Source: Zygnema cylindricum (Eukaryota > Streptophyta > Zygnematophyceae > Zygnematales > Zygnemataceae). From it: 64,000 bases of DNA. Positions 1 to 10,657 of this stretch are shown here, in pieces (the stretch's first letter is position 1; each line of letters starts with the position of its first letter). Where the stretch lies: contig JBBHKE010001618.1 in assembly GCA_037447655.1 (NCBI GenBank), positions 1-64,000 on the forward strand, given 5' to 3'. Below the pieces are notes generated by a model, which was not told the origin of the DNA, ran no database searches, and was given only the letters and a program-made list of their open reading frames with translations. Made by a program: the position numbers and the translations under genes.

Positions 1-9
1 GTTAATTCT

Positions 10-125
10 TAGTGTTGTGTATCGGTAAAAAACTTATCGCGATAACACCGATACCGATAGTTATCGGTTATCGAACGGTCAGAGCTTCCGATATATCGGT
101 CTGGGACCAACAAATTCCATATCGG
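10..125 (-). mobile_element. hAT-like transposon terminal fragment
   Basis: The first ~116 bases closely match, in inverted orientation, the right end of the complete hAT-like element at 38,524-39,342. Both start TAGTGTTGTGTATCG and continue with a run of CGATA/ATCGG motifs. The similarity stops where a MITE with a CGAATCGTTATTA end begins. Only one end is present, so this is a truncated copy. Confidence 0.7.
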
Positions 126-608
126 CGAATCGTTATTAACACATATGTACACGAATCGTTATTAGTGTCAAAGTCACTAATTTGGGTTCTTAAAATTTTG
201 ATTTTTTTCCTCAAATATGATACATGATTTTCATTTTTCCTTGACGTTAGTTAAGGTAACGTACAAAATAGCGTAAAGAACGAAAGTACAATAATATCTA
301 AATAGTATAGTATACGGTCGATATCGGACCGTACATAAATGTACCTTTTAAAGTGAAAATTTAAAAAAAAATGAAGTAAATCAGACACGCACGCATAGGA
401 ACGTGCGCTCAAAAAACGGGATTAGTCTGACACGTAAACTAGCCAGGACATGTACGGATATTTAAATTTCACGACGGCGTACAATTTCTAATATTTTGTA
501 CTAATACATATATTAATGTATATAATCTTACGGCGAATATTCCTTTTTTGTTGTTCCCAAATTAGCATAATGCCGAAAGTAGAATACACCTTTTCAAAAA
601 ACAAAAAA
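126..608 (+). mobile_element. MITE copy 1 (CGAATCGTTATTAGTGTC family), right end lost
   Basis: From about 153 the sequence matches the complete copy at 2,313-2,853 in the same orientation: TIR, AATTTGGGTTCTTAAAATTT block, the paired GCGCACG/CGTGCGC stretch and the ATAATGCCGAAA block. Similarity stops near 608, before the right TIR. A duplicated piece of the TIR lies at 126-138. No coding capacity is seen. Confidence 0.65.
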
Positions 609-631
609 AAAAATCTTAGGCCGCTTCTCCA

Positions 632-836
632 TTAGGCGTTGACAGTAATCGTACGAAAACGTTTACTGGCAGTAATACTTCGTTCACTTCTCCATAAGGT
701 CGTGTCAGCAATGGAATCTATCGCGTACGTGCTTTCTTTCGATTGGATGCACTTAGGTTCCTGTTGTGACGGCGAGCAGTCAAAGATTCCAAAAGCACAA
801 TATCTGAACTTGTATCCGTACATCCAGTCACAAAAT
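632..836. repeat. Dispersed repeat, inverted relative to 20,091-20,277
   Basis: This stretch resembles the reverse complement of 20,091-20,277: shared CAGTAATCGTACG-like start, CACTTCTCCA block, GCGATTGGA-like block and AAAAGCACAA block, with clear divergence between. Neither copy has a convincing ORF with an ATG. It is probably a non-coding dispersed element or an old pseudogene of unknown origin. Confidence 0.4.
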
Positions 837-839
837 TAA

Positions 840-2010
840 ATAACGTGAATGTACAATTTGTACATTCGTGCTTTTTATTTTTTGTAATTGTTTTGCCGTT
901 CGTGTTTCGCCGTGTAGCCGCAAATTCTGGATGTCAGCGGATCGTGGAGGAGGCGTCACGATACATTCTTCAACATTTTTTTTTTTTGTGGTTTTCGTTG
1001 GATTTGATTCCCGCCTGTCCTAAGGCGCGTGGCAACTGTCCGATGGCGCCCGGCTCGTACGTGACCTTTCCAAGTGTAAACGTTTTACACGTCCGGTGAT
1101 TGGCTATTGTCCTCCCTGAGGACACTAACGAATAACTAAACGAAGTGGACCTTTTGCTTCGAAAACTCATAATATGACGGTCGACATTGTCGCCCAAAAG
1201 TTTGGAAGATCTTGACGAATCTCCTGTAATGATGTTTTATAAAAAACAAAAAACAAACAGTACGACCCTGTACTAAAATGAGCTGGATATATACGAAAAT
1301 GCACTTTTTCCAGTAATGAACCCCACTTTTCACCCTTAATTTGGGTGACGTTCCATCAGGTGAAAAGTGGTGTAGTTTACAAAAATCCGCGACCCTCCGT
1401 ATCAAATTGTACCGCCAATTTTGTTTTTATACGAAAAAACAACATTATAGAGAATTTGGCCGATACTCTCCGAATGTCTTGGAGGTAATACTGGCCGTCG
1501 GATGTTCATCTGCCAGGAGTTCGCTTCATTTTTTTTGTAACTGTCAACTCACCTCGAGGAGGTGGGTTGGCATATACCGAAAAAAAAACGTGACACGATG
1601 GACGATTTAGCTACGTGTCACGATGGAAAACCAACGAAAAATCTTTAGATTTGCACATGACACGCGCTTTCCAAAATACAACCGAAAATAAAAACGAAAT
1701 TTCGTAACATTCCCTCGTCACGCTATTTTTGGTAACTTTTGTTCGTCACACTATTTCTCTCAAAAGATTTTTATTATGTTAGAAAACTGAAACCCTAAAA
1801 AATGAGTTGGCGTACACAGTGTCGTCTGCAAAAAGTATAAAAGTGTTGTCGTATGATTACTTCCTACGCAGGTACATGGTACGCAAATCAAGATCTGAAG
1901 TTAAGTTTGTCGGTGTTAAAAATTTGAAAGATATTCAATAGCGGATCGTAGCTTGCGTGGCACCAGTCAATTTAGAACACGTGGCTTACAGACTCTACAT
2001 GATGGAACAT
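840..2010. other. Intergenic, no gene seen
   Basis: AT-rich DNA with short ORFs only, none with a recognisable domain. A perfect 12-bp inverted repeat (CCACTTTTCACC at 1,323-1,334 and its complement at 1,359-1,370) could form a hairpin with a 24-nt loop; its role is unknown. Confidence 0.5.
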
Positions 2011-2016
2011 CGACTC

Positions 2017-2284
2017 AATCGACCCGGTCTGCAGAGTTTGCCGTACAATTAGAAAAACGTATGATGGAACTTCACCCTTAGTATACATTACGCTAATAGC
2101 GATTGGCGGTGTACCGTAAGTGTGCAAAGCCTTCCGAGGTCACGCTCCATGAGGAGAATTCCTGTTGGAAGGTACATTCAGTACAGTACTGTTATCCATG
2201 CAAGATTTTGTAATTTTCAATCGAACCGGTCTGTAGAGTTTGCTGTACAATTAAAGAAACGTATGATGGAACTTCACCCTTAGC
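2017..2284. repeat. Direct repeat pair, ~66 bp each
   Basis: Two similar blocks at about 2,017-2,082 and 2,219-2,284 share the motifs GTCTGCAGAGTTTGC / GTCTGTAGAGTTTGC and CGTATGATGGAACTTCACCC. They lie about 200 bp apart, just upstream of MITE copy 2, and the second runs into the GCATCAATTACGGTAAATTT block that is also internal to the MITE. They probably come from nested or partial element copies. Confidence 0.5.
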
Positions 2285-2312
2285 ATCAATTACGGTAAAT
2301 TTTCTTCAACAC

Positions 2313-2853
2313 TACACCGCGAATCGTTATTAGTGTCAAAGTCACTAATTTGGGTTCTTAAAATTTTGTTTTTTTTCCTCAAATAGGATACATGATTTTA
2401 TTTTTCCTTGATGTTAATTAAGGTACCGTACAAAACAGCGTAAGAACGAAAGTACAATAATAATTAAATAGTGTGTTGCACAGTTGATGTCAAACCGTTT
2501 ATAAATGTACCTTTTCAAGTAAAAAATTTACAAAAAATGAATTAAATCAGACGCGCACACATAGGAACGTGCGCTCAAAAAACCGGATTATTCTGAAACG
2601 TAAATTAGTATGACATGTACGGATATTTAAGTTTCACGACGGCGTACGATTTATAATATTATGTACGAATACATATATTAATGTATATAATCGTACGGCG
2701 AATTTTCCATTTTTGCTGTTCCCAAATTAGCATAATGCCGAAATTAGAATACACCTTTTAAAAAAAAAAAATCAAATTCTTAATTAGCATCAATTACGGT
2801 AAATTTTCTTCAACACTATTTAAACTGTGACACTAATAACGATTCGCGGTGTA
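2313..2853 (+). mobile_element. Complete MITE, ~540 bp, copy 2
   Basis: Bounded by near-perfect terminal inverted repeats: ACACCGCGAATCGTTATTAG at the left and its complement ending CGATTCGCGGTGT at the right. An extra right-end TIR copy follows at 2,862-2,885. The interior has no ORF of note. Related copies lie at 126-608 and 37,302-37,834. I see no convincing target-site duplication, so the superfamily is open; it is clearly a short non-autonomous TIR element. Confidence 0.75.
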
Positions 2854-2885
2854 TCTAAATTTGACACTAATAACGATTCGCGGTG

Positions 2886-5650
2886 TTCTGTACCGAATTA
2901 TTATTATTATTCAATTATCAACTCTATTAATATTTCCCTGCGTAGCGACGGTCCGTGTCCTTTACCACTGGGGTGACTCGCGGGGTCGTGTGGACTTCTG
3001 GGAAACGGTCAACCAGGGAGAAGTACAAGACTACAAGTCCTGTGATTCGGGACGACCGTACATGCATGCCATATTGCCATGTGACGGATAGCGTTCGTAC
3101 ATCGTGTCAGCAGCCACAAGACAGAAATGTACGACAGTAAAGAGAATGGTTGTGAAGTGTACGGACGAACCTTCGCCGTTTTAAGGTTTATATTTTTTAA
3201 CTTTTTGAAGGACCGGAAAACCGCAAAATCTGAGATCTATTTACGACGCAATCTTAGGGTTCTTAATCACCAGCTGGCGTATTGCCGTATTCTCCCATGT
3301 ACGGATGCTCACTGGCTCGACGTTATTGTCCGGAATGCGTAGAACCCGCATGTTATGTACGGATCAAACGGCCGTTATGGCACGGAATTACGGCTGTCGT
3401 ACATCTGGTCGTTTAGTGGGCAGTTTGGGATGAAGGGAACACAAACATGTGCGAGATGTGTACGGCCATCGTGATATGAAAGGAAAGTGTATGTACGAAA
3501 TTGAGTACAACATGGTACAAGACTTGTCGTCTTGCGCCTCTGAGAAATCAGCGGCGTTATGGCCAATTGCAGCCGGCCGAGGAACTAAATGCACTTGTTG
3601 GCGACGCAGAGAAATCGACGCAGCCGATTGGATTTCATTTTTTGTTTTTAATTTCTCCAATGAGAATCTTGAGGAGTGGATTTGGCGTTTCCAGCTTTCC
3701 ATTATCGTACCCTATTGCATAATTGCGAAATCCGTACTATCTTGTACGAATTCAAGGGTTTGTTGAATAGTTCAAAAGTAGGTGACCGTACGCCCATACA
3801 ATATGCCCTTAAGACCCATATTGTATTGGCCGCAAAATGAAATAAAATAGGGACAGGGTTGAGTTGCACATCGATCGATAGAGAATTAAGCGACATGTCT
3901 AAATTTTGAAAAAAAATCGGACAAAAACAAATATTTCTGTGAGTTTTGAGGGACTTTTTATTTAAACCGTCAGATTTTGACGATCGGACGGTCACTGATC
4001 AAAGTAGGCAATTTTAAAAAGATCACATGAAAAGCCCATAACACAATTTACGAAAGGACAATCTGTCATATTAGCGTCTTCAATTTTGAGGGCCACACTA
4101 AATAAAGCCTCAAATTGACCAACCAGGCAGTATGGGACGATAAAAAAAATAAAATACCACACTGCCAAAAAAATTACCAAAACCTACGGACCAACCCCGT
4201 TGGCGTTCACACAGTCGAAACGCGGCTGTCAGACGAATGTGTGTGAACAGGATTTTTTACGACATGGTATTTTTCCCATTTTAGAACGCACATTCTCATG
4301 CGTCCGCGGTTACTAAATCTAATTTATTGTACTTTTTAACTTGAAAAAGGTACATTTATGTACGATATGACACTGACCGTACACCACTCTATTTAAGAAA
4401 CAACGTACTTTCATTTTTTACGGTACTTGGAAAATAACCCTAATTAGAGTAATGTAAAATATAGAGTAAACTACGCTATTTGAGAATTTTCCCGGTTTTT
4501 TTTTTTCCCGGTTTTTTTTCCCACGGAATGTCATCCTACGCCGTGTCAGTTCGCTGAAAAATTCCGTCCGGTGGCGTGCGCTGTACTTTGATCTTACGTT
4601 AGATTCGGACGTTCGTACAGGAGTGTGCACGACGCACACACATACAGTATGCCTACGTTGCGAGAGTTTTGTGCAAAGTTTTGTGCGCCTACCAAAGGCC
4701 TACCATAAAAAAGCCTACTTTTGAACTATGATTTGTTCAACAAGAGCTCCGGTACGGCGTACCATACCATGTCCTTTGGTGTGGGGAATAAACAAATTGC
4801 GCCAGATTGATAGGATTCATCTCGATTTATCCCTTTTTCATGTGAAGATTTCATTGGAAACGGATTTTCTTGCTGGCTAAAATAATTAATTTAAGTGCAC
4901 ACTGTGTGAACACGCTTAAAAAGAATTTTTTAAAGAGCGCTTGTTGCCTATGTCGGGTGCTACAGTACAGTGCTGTAGCCTACTCGATTCGAGTCAAATT
5001 ATCAAATTATATCCAAGTGGGGAAAGTCAGCAAGTGTACGGCGACCACCACCACGACCTCGATTCCTACGCCACTTACGACAAAGACCGTTTCGGATTCT
5101 GCCTCGACAGGTTCGGACTTGCAAGTATCCAATCCGGTGCGGTTTTCCCGCCACGGATCGAACCGCCGCCGAGGCAGGCTCGTCGGCACGTGTCGCCATC
5201 GCCAGATCGCGACAAGCGTCGACTACGCCTTCCGATTGGCTGCCAATGCAAGCTGGCGCCAACCGCGCGCCGAGAGACCGCGCGACCGTAAAATCCGAAA
5301 ATTTTGAATTTAAATCCGAAAAAGCCAAAACATATCTGACACGTAGGACCGAAAAACGTGCTGGCGTGGCGTCCAGCCTCTCCGGATTCGCCGCTCTCTA
5401 TTTCAAAACCTCCGGTGGTACTTGTCCGTACATGTTCTTTAACTTTTCTGGCCCTCGTTCTGACCCCCCGTGAATTGACCACCCCCAGTCAAAACCTATG
5501 CCCTAAAAATTCGTCTTATTAGCGTCCGACCCCCACGTTTGTCGTTTTGCGCTCTTTTCCTTTATCCCACTCCCTGCCACGCGGCATTTCCTTGTGCCAG
5601 CCGCGGGCCGCTCACCGTCCCAGCCTGGCGGGACGTTTTGTCGTTTCTTC
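2886..5650. other. Intergenic, no gene recognised
   Basis: Many short overlapping ORFs occur on both strands but none carries a recognisable domain, an intron-exon pattern or a credible start context. GTAC-containing motifs are very frequent, as elsewhere in the window. The GC content rises from about 5,040, which may mark the distal promoter of the gene at 6.8-7.8 kb. Confidence 0.45.
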
Positions 5651-5654
5651 CCTC

Positions 5655-6330
5655 CCTTACGTCACCAAAATTTCCGTACGCCAATTTCCGCTCCATCCCC
5701 CGTCACGTCACGTTTTCAGCGCCAGAAGGTCGGCCAATCAGATCGCTCCGTGAACTTATGGCGTGACGTGACGATCCTTCTCCGCCAATAAAACACTTTC
5801 GGATCGCCACAGTCAACAGCACGTGCGAAAACGTACGGACCAATCATATCCGTGCTCGACTCCGGCTGTCGTGACGTCACGGCGCATTGACCAGCCGGAG
5901 TCCGTCGTTTTGTGTCCGTACACATGCGTACGTCACGTCACGCCACGCTCCCACAGTTTCTTTCCCGTTCTCTGACGGCCGCCCAGTCTTCGCCTGCACA
6001 CGTCAGCATGCCGATGGATGTCACGTTTGTCGCGTGACGTTACGTCACCTCCCTCCCTCCCTCCCTCTCCCTCCCCCCCTATCCTACTAACGCCGCCCTA
6101 CTCTCTCTCCCCCTCTTCACATTCCTTCCACGAACAACTCCTCTCTCTCTCTCCCCCTCCCACGCCATACCCTCTCTCTCCCCCTTCCCTCTCCCCTGCT
6201 CCCCCTCTCTCCTCCTCCTCCCCCATGTGCGTCCGCTCCTCCTCTAAGATCTCGAAGATCTGCCACGTGTCATCTTCGCCTCCCTCCCAGCGAAATGCTC
6301 TCCATGGACGCCACGTGGCAAAATCCAGGA
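5655..6330 (+). promoter_or_regulatory. Candidate promoter: TGACG/bZIP cluster, G-boxes, pyrimidine patch
   Basis: Six or more ACGTCA/TGACG-type sites lie within 400 bp: about 5,659, 5,701-5,712, 5,762-5,773, a palindromic TGACGTCA at 5,872-5,879, 5,931-5,940 and 6,031-6,048. A long CT-rich patch follows (6,045-6,235), then two CACGTG G-boxes at 6,264-6,269 and 6,312-6,317. In plants such motifs are bound by bZIP factors (TGA, HY5, ABF types), and pyrimidine patches sit near transcription starts. Position and orientation suggest it drives the plus-strand gene ending at 7,769. This is inference from motifs only. Confidence 0.5.
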
Positions 6331-6660
6331 ATTGGAGAGGCCGTTCACACGTGCGGCGGTTTTACTTTCTGGAACACTCCCCTCCCTCCCCCCCCTCGCC
6401 AACCCCGGGCCTGCTTCACACGTGCGGCGCGGGGGAGTGGGAGGAGGGGCCGCTGAGTCCGTCCAGGGGACTCGTACGGAAGGGGGGAGGGAGAGGGAGG
6501 AGGGAGGGAAGAACTCTGGGGTGACATGTGGAATGGGAGGAGAAGAGGGGGTGGGGGGAGGGGAGGGAGAGGGAGAGTTCGCGTTTGAAGGGAGGTGTAC
6601 GGAGGAGGGAAGCTCGGAGGAAGACGCGGGGTGGAGAGGTGGAAGAGGTATACCGTTGGG
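6045..6660. repeat. Low-complexity CT-rich then GA-rich tract
   Basis: About 190 bp of almost pure pyrimidine (CTCTCTCCCC-like) is followed, after the G-box region, by about 230 bp of purine-rich sequence (GGGAGGGAGAGG-like) at 6,430-6,660. Long ORFs here in all frames come from the biased composition and start at non-ATG codons, so I do not call them as genes. Confidence 0.7.
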
Positions 6661-6667
6661 GAGTTCC

Positions 6668-6900
6668 GCCTTGGAAGACCGGCGGGCAGCTTCGGAGAAA
6701 ATCCTGATTTTTTATGTATTTATCTTATTTTTTTTCCGGGCAGGTGGGCAGACCGTACAAATGCGGGTCTGTTCTGAGAGGACGAGCGGGCAGCTTTGCA
6801 AAAATTCCTGATTTTTTTTTATTATTTTTTTTTTTTTTCGGGCAGGCGGACCACCAAATCCGGGTCGGCTCTGGAGGACGAGCGGGCAGCACTAAAAAAA
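6668..6900 (+). repeat. Threefold ~100-bp repeat of a 3' splice site plus exon start
   Basis: The block 'GGAGGACGAGCGGGCAGC' occurs three times with variation (near 6,672, 6,773 and 6,870). Between copies there is a T-rich tract ending CGGGCAG, a classic 3' splice-site shape. The third copy leads into the open exon at 6,846-6,993; the first two break up after the AAATTCCTGA segment. This looks like tandem duplication of an intron end and exon start. Confidence 0.6.
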
Positions 6901-7769
6901 ATTCTGGAGGTCGCCCAGGCGCACAAGGACCGCCTGCTACAGGAGCACTGCCAGGTGGCGGGGGGCGGCTGGACGCACGACTGCGGACCAATGGTGAGCA
7001 GACTTCGCACGTGTGGGAGTGTGTACCGCGGGGTGGTTCGATTGCAGGCGTAGAATTTGAATTTTAGGGTTCGAATTTTGGGATTTTGGGGATTTTGGGG
7101 ATTTTGAGGATTTTGGGGATTTTGGGGATTTTGGGAAAACGGGGAATAGAGAGAAAAATGGGGACTGGATACTCGTTATTATCGTTATTAGTGTTGCTGT
7201 TATTATTAATATTGCTGCTATTGTCACCCCACAATTTTGTTCTATCGACAATAACAAAAAATGAGCAAGTGAGCAGAAGTCAGATTGCTTTCAAATTCAC
7301 CAAAAACTTTGGCTCCCCGCAATCTTTTTCGTATTTTATTTTATTTTATTTTATTTTATTTTTATATTTTCAACATTTGTAACATTTTTAACATTTTCGA
7401 AACGTTTGACATTTTTTGTCCCTTCCGCAGGTCCAAAGTCAGTCTCGACGTGGTGTCACGTCACGCGAATATCGCCGATGCGCGTCCTCCGAATCGGGCG
7501 GCCGACTTTCGAATCGCGGTCTCCGAAATCGGTCGTATTTTCGCCAAATTTCCGAATCCGCGCCGAAATCTGCGCCGCCCGCAACTTCTCGAGCGCTGTC
7601 AAAACCGGCGCTTCCGTACAACTCCAGAAGCAGTTCGATTAACAATTCGAGCGGGCAAAGCTGTACGAATCAAATTAGGAATATGGAGGGGGAAGTTGTC
7701 GTCGTCAATACGGACGAATATATTGTGGTGCGAGTGAGAAATAAAAAAAACTTGAGCGCTTCTTTGTAG
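6846..7769 (+). CDS. Likely spliced gene of unknown function (last two exons)
   Basis: I do not recognise this protein. Two exons fit together: 6,846-6,993, preceded by a T-rich tract and CGGGCAG and followed by the donor ATG|GTGAGC, and 7,431-7,769, preceded by CCCTTCCGCAG and ending in TAG. The first exon ends in phase 0 and the second opens in phase 0, giving about 161 residues. The first exon encodes a charged, probably helical segment (ALEDERAALKKILEVAQAHK) followed by a Gly/His/Cys patch. The second encodes an Arg/Ser-rich, probably disordered stretch, then a short beta-like segment (EGEVVVVNTDEYIVVRVRN) at the C terminus. Upstream exons and the true start are unresolved; the first exon must begin before 6,846. 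The intron (6,994-7,430) contains TTTGGGGATT and TTTTA microsatellites. A non-coding or decayed locus is possible. Confidence 0.45.
7070..7136 (+). repeat. Microsatellite, GGGATTTTGG-type units
   Basis: About seven tandem units of roughly 9-10 bp (TTTGGGGAT) lie in the intron of the 6.8-7.8 kb gene. A second simple repeat, (TTTTA)n, lies at about 7,330-7,362 in the same intron. Confidence 0.8.
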
Positions 7770-10657
7770 TTTATCGCTTCTTTTATAATTTGTTTCCTTT
7801 GTTAGTTGTAAGGTTTGGGCTTTTGTTCCATTTTCTTTTCCTTTTTTCTTTGTTGGTTTTGTAACCATTTGGTCGTTGCGTTGTTTTAAAGTAAAGAAGT
7901 CAAAATTATTGGAGTCGAATTAAGTGTTCGAATCAAGGTATCCAAGTCGAAGTATTGACACTTGTGAAGAAAAAAGAAAACTAAACTCGTGTCTTACGGA
8001 TGGTTGACGAACTTGTGCAACATAGAAACCCGGAGTTTGTCTCTTTTGTCGAGGAAAGGTCGAAGAGATTCCTGTACCACTATTTATTTGTTATGTTATG
8101 TTAGGTTTAGGAGTTATGGGAAATTGTGGGTGAGAGTAGGTGAAGGGAACAATCCCTTCCATTCCTCCGTTCCGTTTTGAATCCGTTCCTCCGTTTGAAT
8201 TAAAGTTGTACCATAGTTGTATATTTAATGCAATGCATGAATAGTGATTTGTAAAATCAATCGGTCTTTCGAAAAGGAAAAAATATGTCTATGTTCGACT
8301 TTAGACATGTTTCTACCTTGGCACTAGGAAAAAGTTTGAAAAGATAGTTATGGATGTCGAATAGGAAGGATTAGCTTATTTGTGACATTTGTCGATTTTG
8401 TGATGTAATACACGTCAATCTCTGTTTCTTTCATTCAAAGTTTGAGAAGGACACCATTGCTTAATAGGAGTATTCCCATGGAATAATTTATGGATTTGGT
8501 TATCTTTCCCGTATGCGGTAATCGTGATGTTTCATCATGCGTTCGAACTTTTCTCTTTTTTGGAAACAGATGTGTTTGTCGTTTTAGTGTGTGATTAATT
8601 ATGCTTCATGTCATCATGCCTTAAATATTTCGTCCTTTGGGAAATGGATTTATGAGGTCACGGTGGGACTTGAAATATCTTCTGCTATTTTCAGATAGAT
8701 GTCTTAAAGGAAAATCAAACCAAAAAGGTTGATACTATGTTAACCATTTTGTTTGTCTATTTAGCAGATTCTCAAATCACAAAGTACGTCAACTATGATG
8801 TAAAAGTACAAAGTTGGACATGAAAATGTGCAGGATAAACATTCTTTCAATGGGATTTTGATTAGTCTTGATTTGTTCAAACTTTATCTTTGTTTTTATG
8901 TAACTCTTTCACAAGCCTGTCGTGTCCATCGAGGTGAATAATTGAACCTGAAAAAGCGTCTCTTACGACCATTTTCTTCCTGGACCATTCAGTCCCACAT
9001 CAAATACTTAAAAACATTAAACAAAAGAGTATCTAAAATCTTATGGATTTTTAAAATAGACGAAACGTCACATTAATGTATCACATTATCAATTCAGTCA
9101 AGTAACAAATCAATCTACAAAAAACACATGTAGAAACTTACAGGCGAGCTACACTTTCAAAAAGCAAACGCCATATACAACATCACAGAACCGATGTACT
9201 TTTTATTCAAGAAAGCATCTGAAACAACAAAATATACTATAACATCAGTCAAACTATCTGAATAGCTTGGGTAATCAGTAATCGAAAGCTAAAACACTGC
9301 AACAAAAAATGTTACTATTCTCAGACAATACGTCCTACAAAAGCATATTAATACTCTTGCACGTAAACCTGTACTATGTTGGAAGCCAGAGTTTGACACA
9401 AAAGGTTCCACATCTCTATTTCTATTTTTTTATTTCATTGTTCGCAAAGACTTAGAAGGCCGCAAACTTTGTGAGGTATGGTACACCTTATGTTATTAAA
9501 AACTTACATGTAGTGCTAAATTGTGTTACATTTGTTACTATAGTTGTCTATCCAAAGTGCAAATGCTATATATTTAATAGCCCCGTATTTTAGGCATATT
9601 ATACCTAGAAAACACATAATACACATATAAGACGGGGAAATAGCCTTTGAATGCGTATTCAAGCTTTTGATCCCTGCTTAGAGTAAAAAAAACATTGTCG
9701 CAAGCTGCATGTATGTGTTATTAATCCGAATGACTCAGTTCCGAATGACAAAGCTAGTCTGGAACCTTTTAAAGAATCAGCTTTAAGAAAAAAAACAATT
9801 AGTATTGGTAACGTTGTTTTCTGGTCAGAGGGACAGACCAAATTTGATGGTATTAACCCTGATAAAGATGTAGCGTAGTGCCACGGCAGCACTGTTATTT
9901 TGGTACCAACGGTCAATACTTAAATCATACGGTTTGTACGAAATGGTTTTATGATCATAAATGGCCCATTCTAGGGACAAACATTACAAGGGTTAGATAT
10001 CCACAATCAAGAGATAAATCCTCAATAGAGTGACTAATAAAGGAAGAAAACAGAAGAGCCACCTGTCTGCCCACACCAACACTTCAATTAGGGTTTCAAA
10101 ATTTCCATAAATACAAAAGCTTAAATTGCTGGAGGCAATAACTGGCTAATTACACAGGAAGATAGAATCCATAATACTGCAATTCCTGGCCGAGCTCCCA
10201 GCCTTGCACCTAAAAACATCTCTGGAACTACTATTCTGTACACTTACGTAAACAAAAATTCTCATAATTTCTTGGCCCGACAACTCCTTTTAATGATTTC
10301 AAAGTGGCTCCTTTTAATGATCTCAAAGTGACCCCTCTTAATGATCTCAAGTCGGCTTTAATTTGACAAGACAATCAACAAAATTTGAGTCGAGGGATAA
10401 AGGTAAACGAACTAGAGGTAGTGGTAAACGGACTAGGTAAATTGAAGGAGAGAAGCCTCTTCAATCGCGACCGCTATCTCCCAACACAATCCACCTCCAA
10501 CGAAGGATGACGAGTTAAATGAGGACGAACCCCTTGTGTGATTGTCCCTAGTTTCGCTAAACGAGACATCTGGATGATGTCTACTAACTAATCCCGAATG
10601 GCTCAATAACCTTAATTATCTTAACCCTTTCTTTTGGGGTGAAACAGTCTGAATGGC
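7770..10657. other. Intergenic between convergent genes, nothing recognised
   Basis: AT-rich sequence between the stop codon at 7,769 (plus strand) and the stop codon of the zinc transporter at 10,658 (minus strand). It should contain both 3' UTRs and polyadenylation signals. I see no ORF with domain content, no TIR pair and no LTR. A short tandem repeat at 10,284-10,355 is listed separately. Confidence 0.5.
10284..10355. repeat. Three ~28-bp tandem repeats
   Basis: Units of the form CTCCTTTTAATGATCTCAAA occur three times in a row with small differences, about 300 bp downstream of the zinc-transporter stop codon. Confidence 0.7.

Noticed and set aside
2313-2885. Repeated CGAATCGTTATTAG units as a CRISPR-like or satellite array
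   Set aside because: They are TIRs of a MITE and a stray end copy; no regular spacers and the genome is eukaryotic.
4870-5482. Overlapping ORFs of 135-145 codons on both strands
   Set aside because: They lie in a GC-richer stretch, have no domain similarity, contradict each other by strand and lack splice or start support.
6018-6811. ORFs of 159-168 codons in CT/GA-rich DNA
   Set aside because: Translations are simple Ser/Pro or Gly/Glu runs caused by low complexity; the 6,332 ORF begins at TTG, not ATG.
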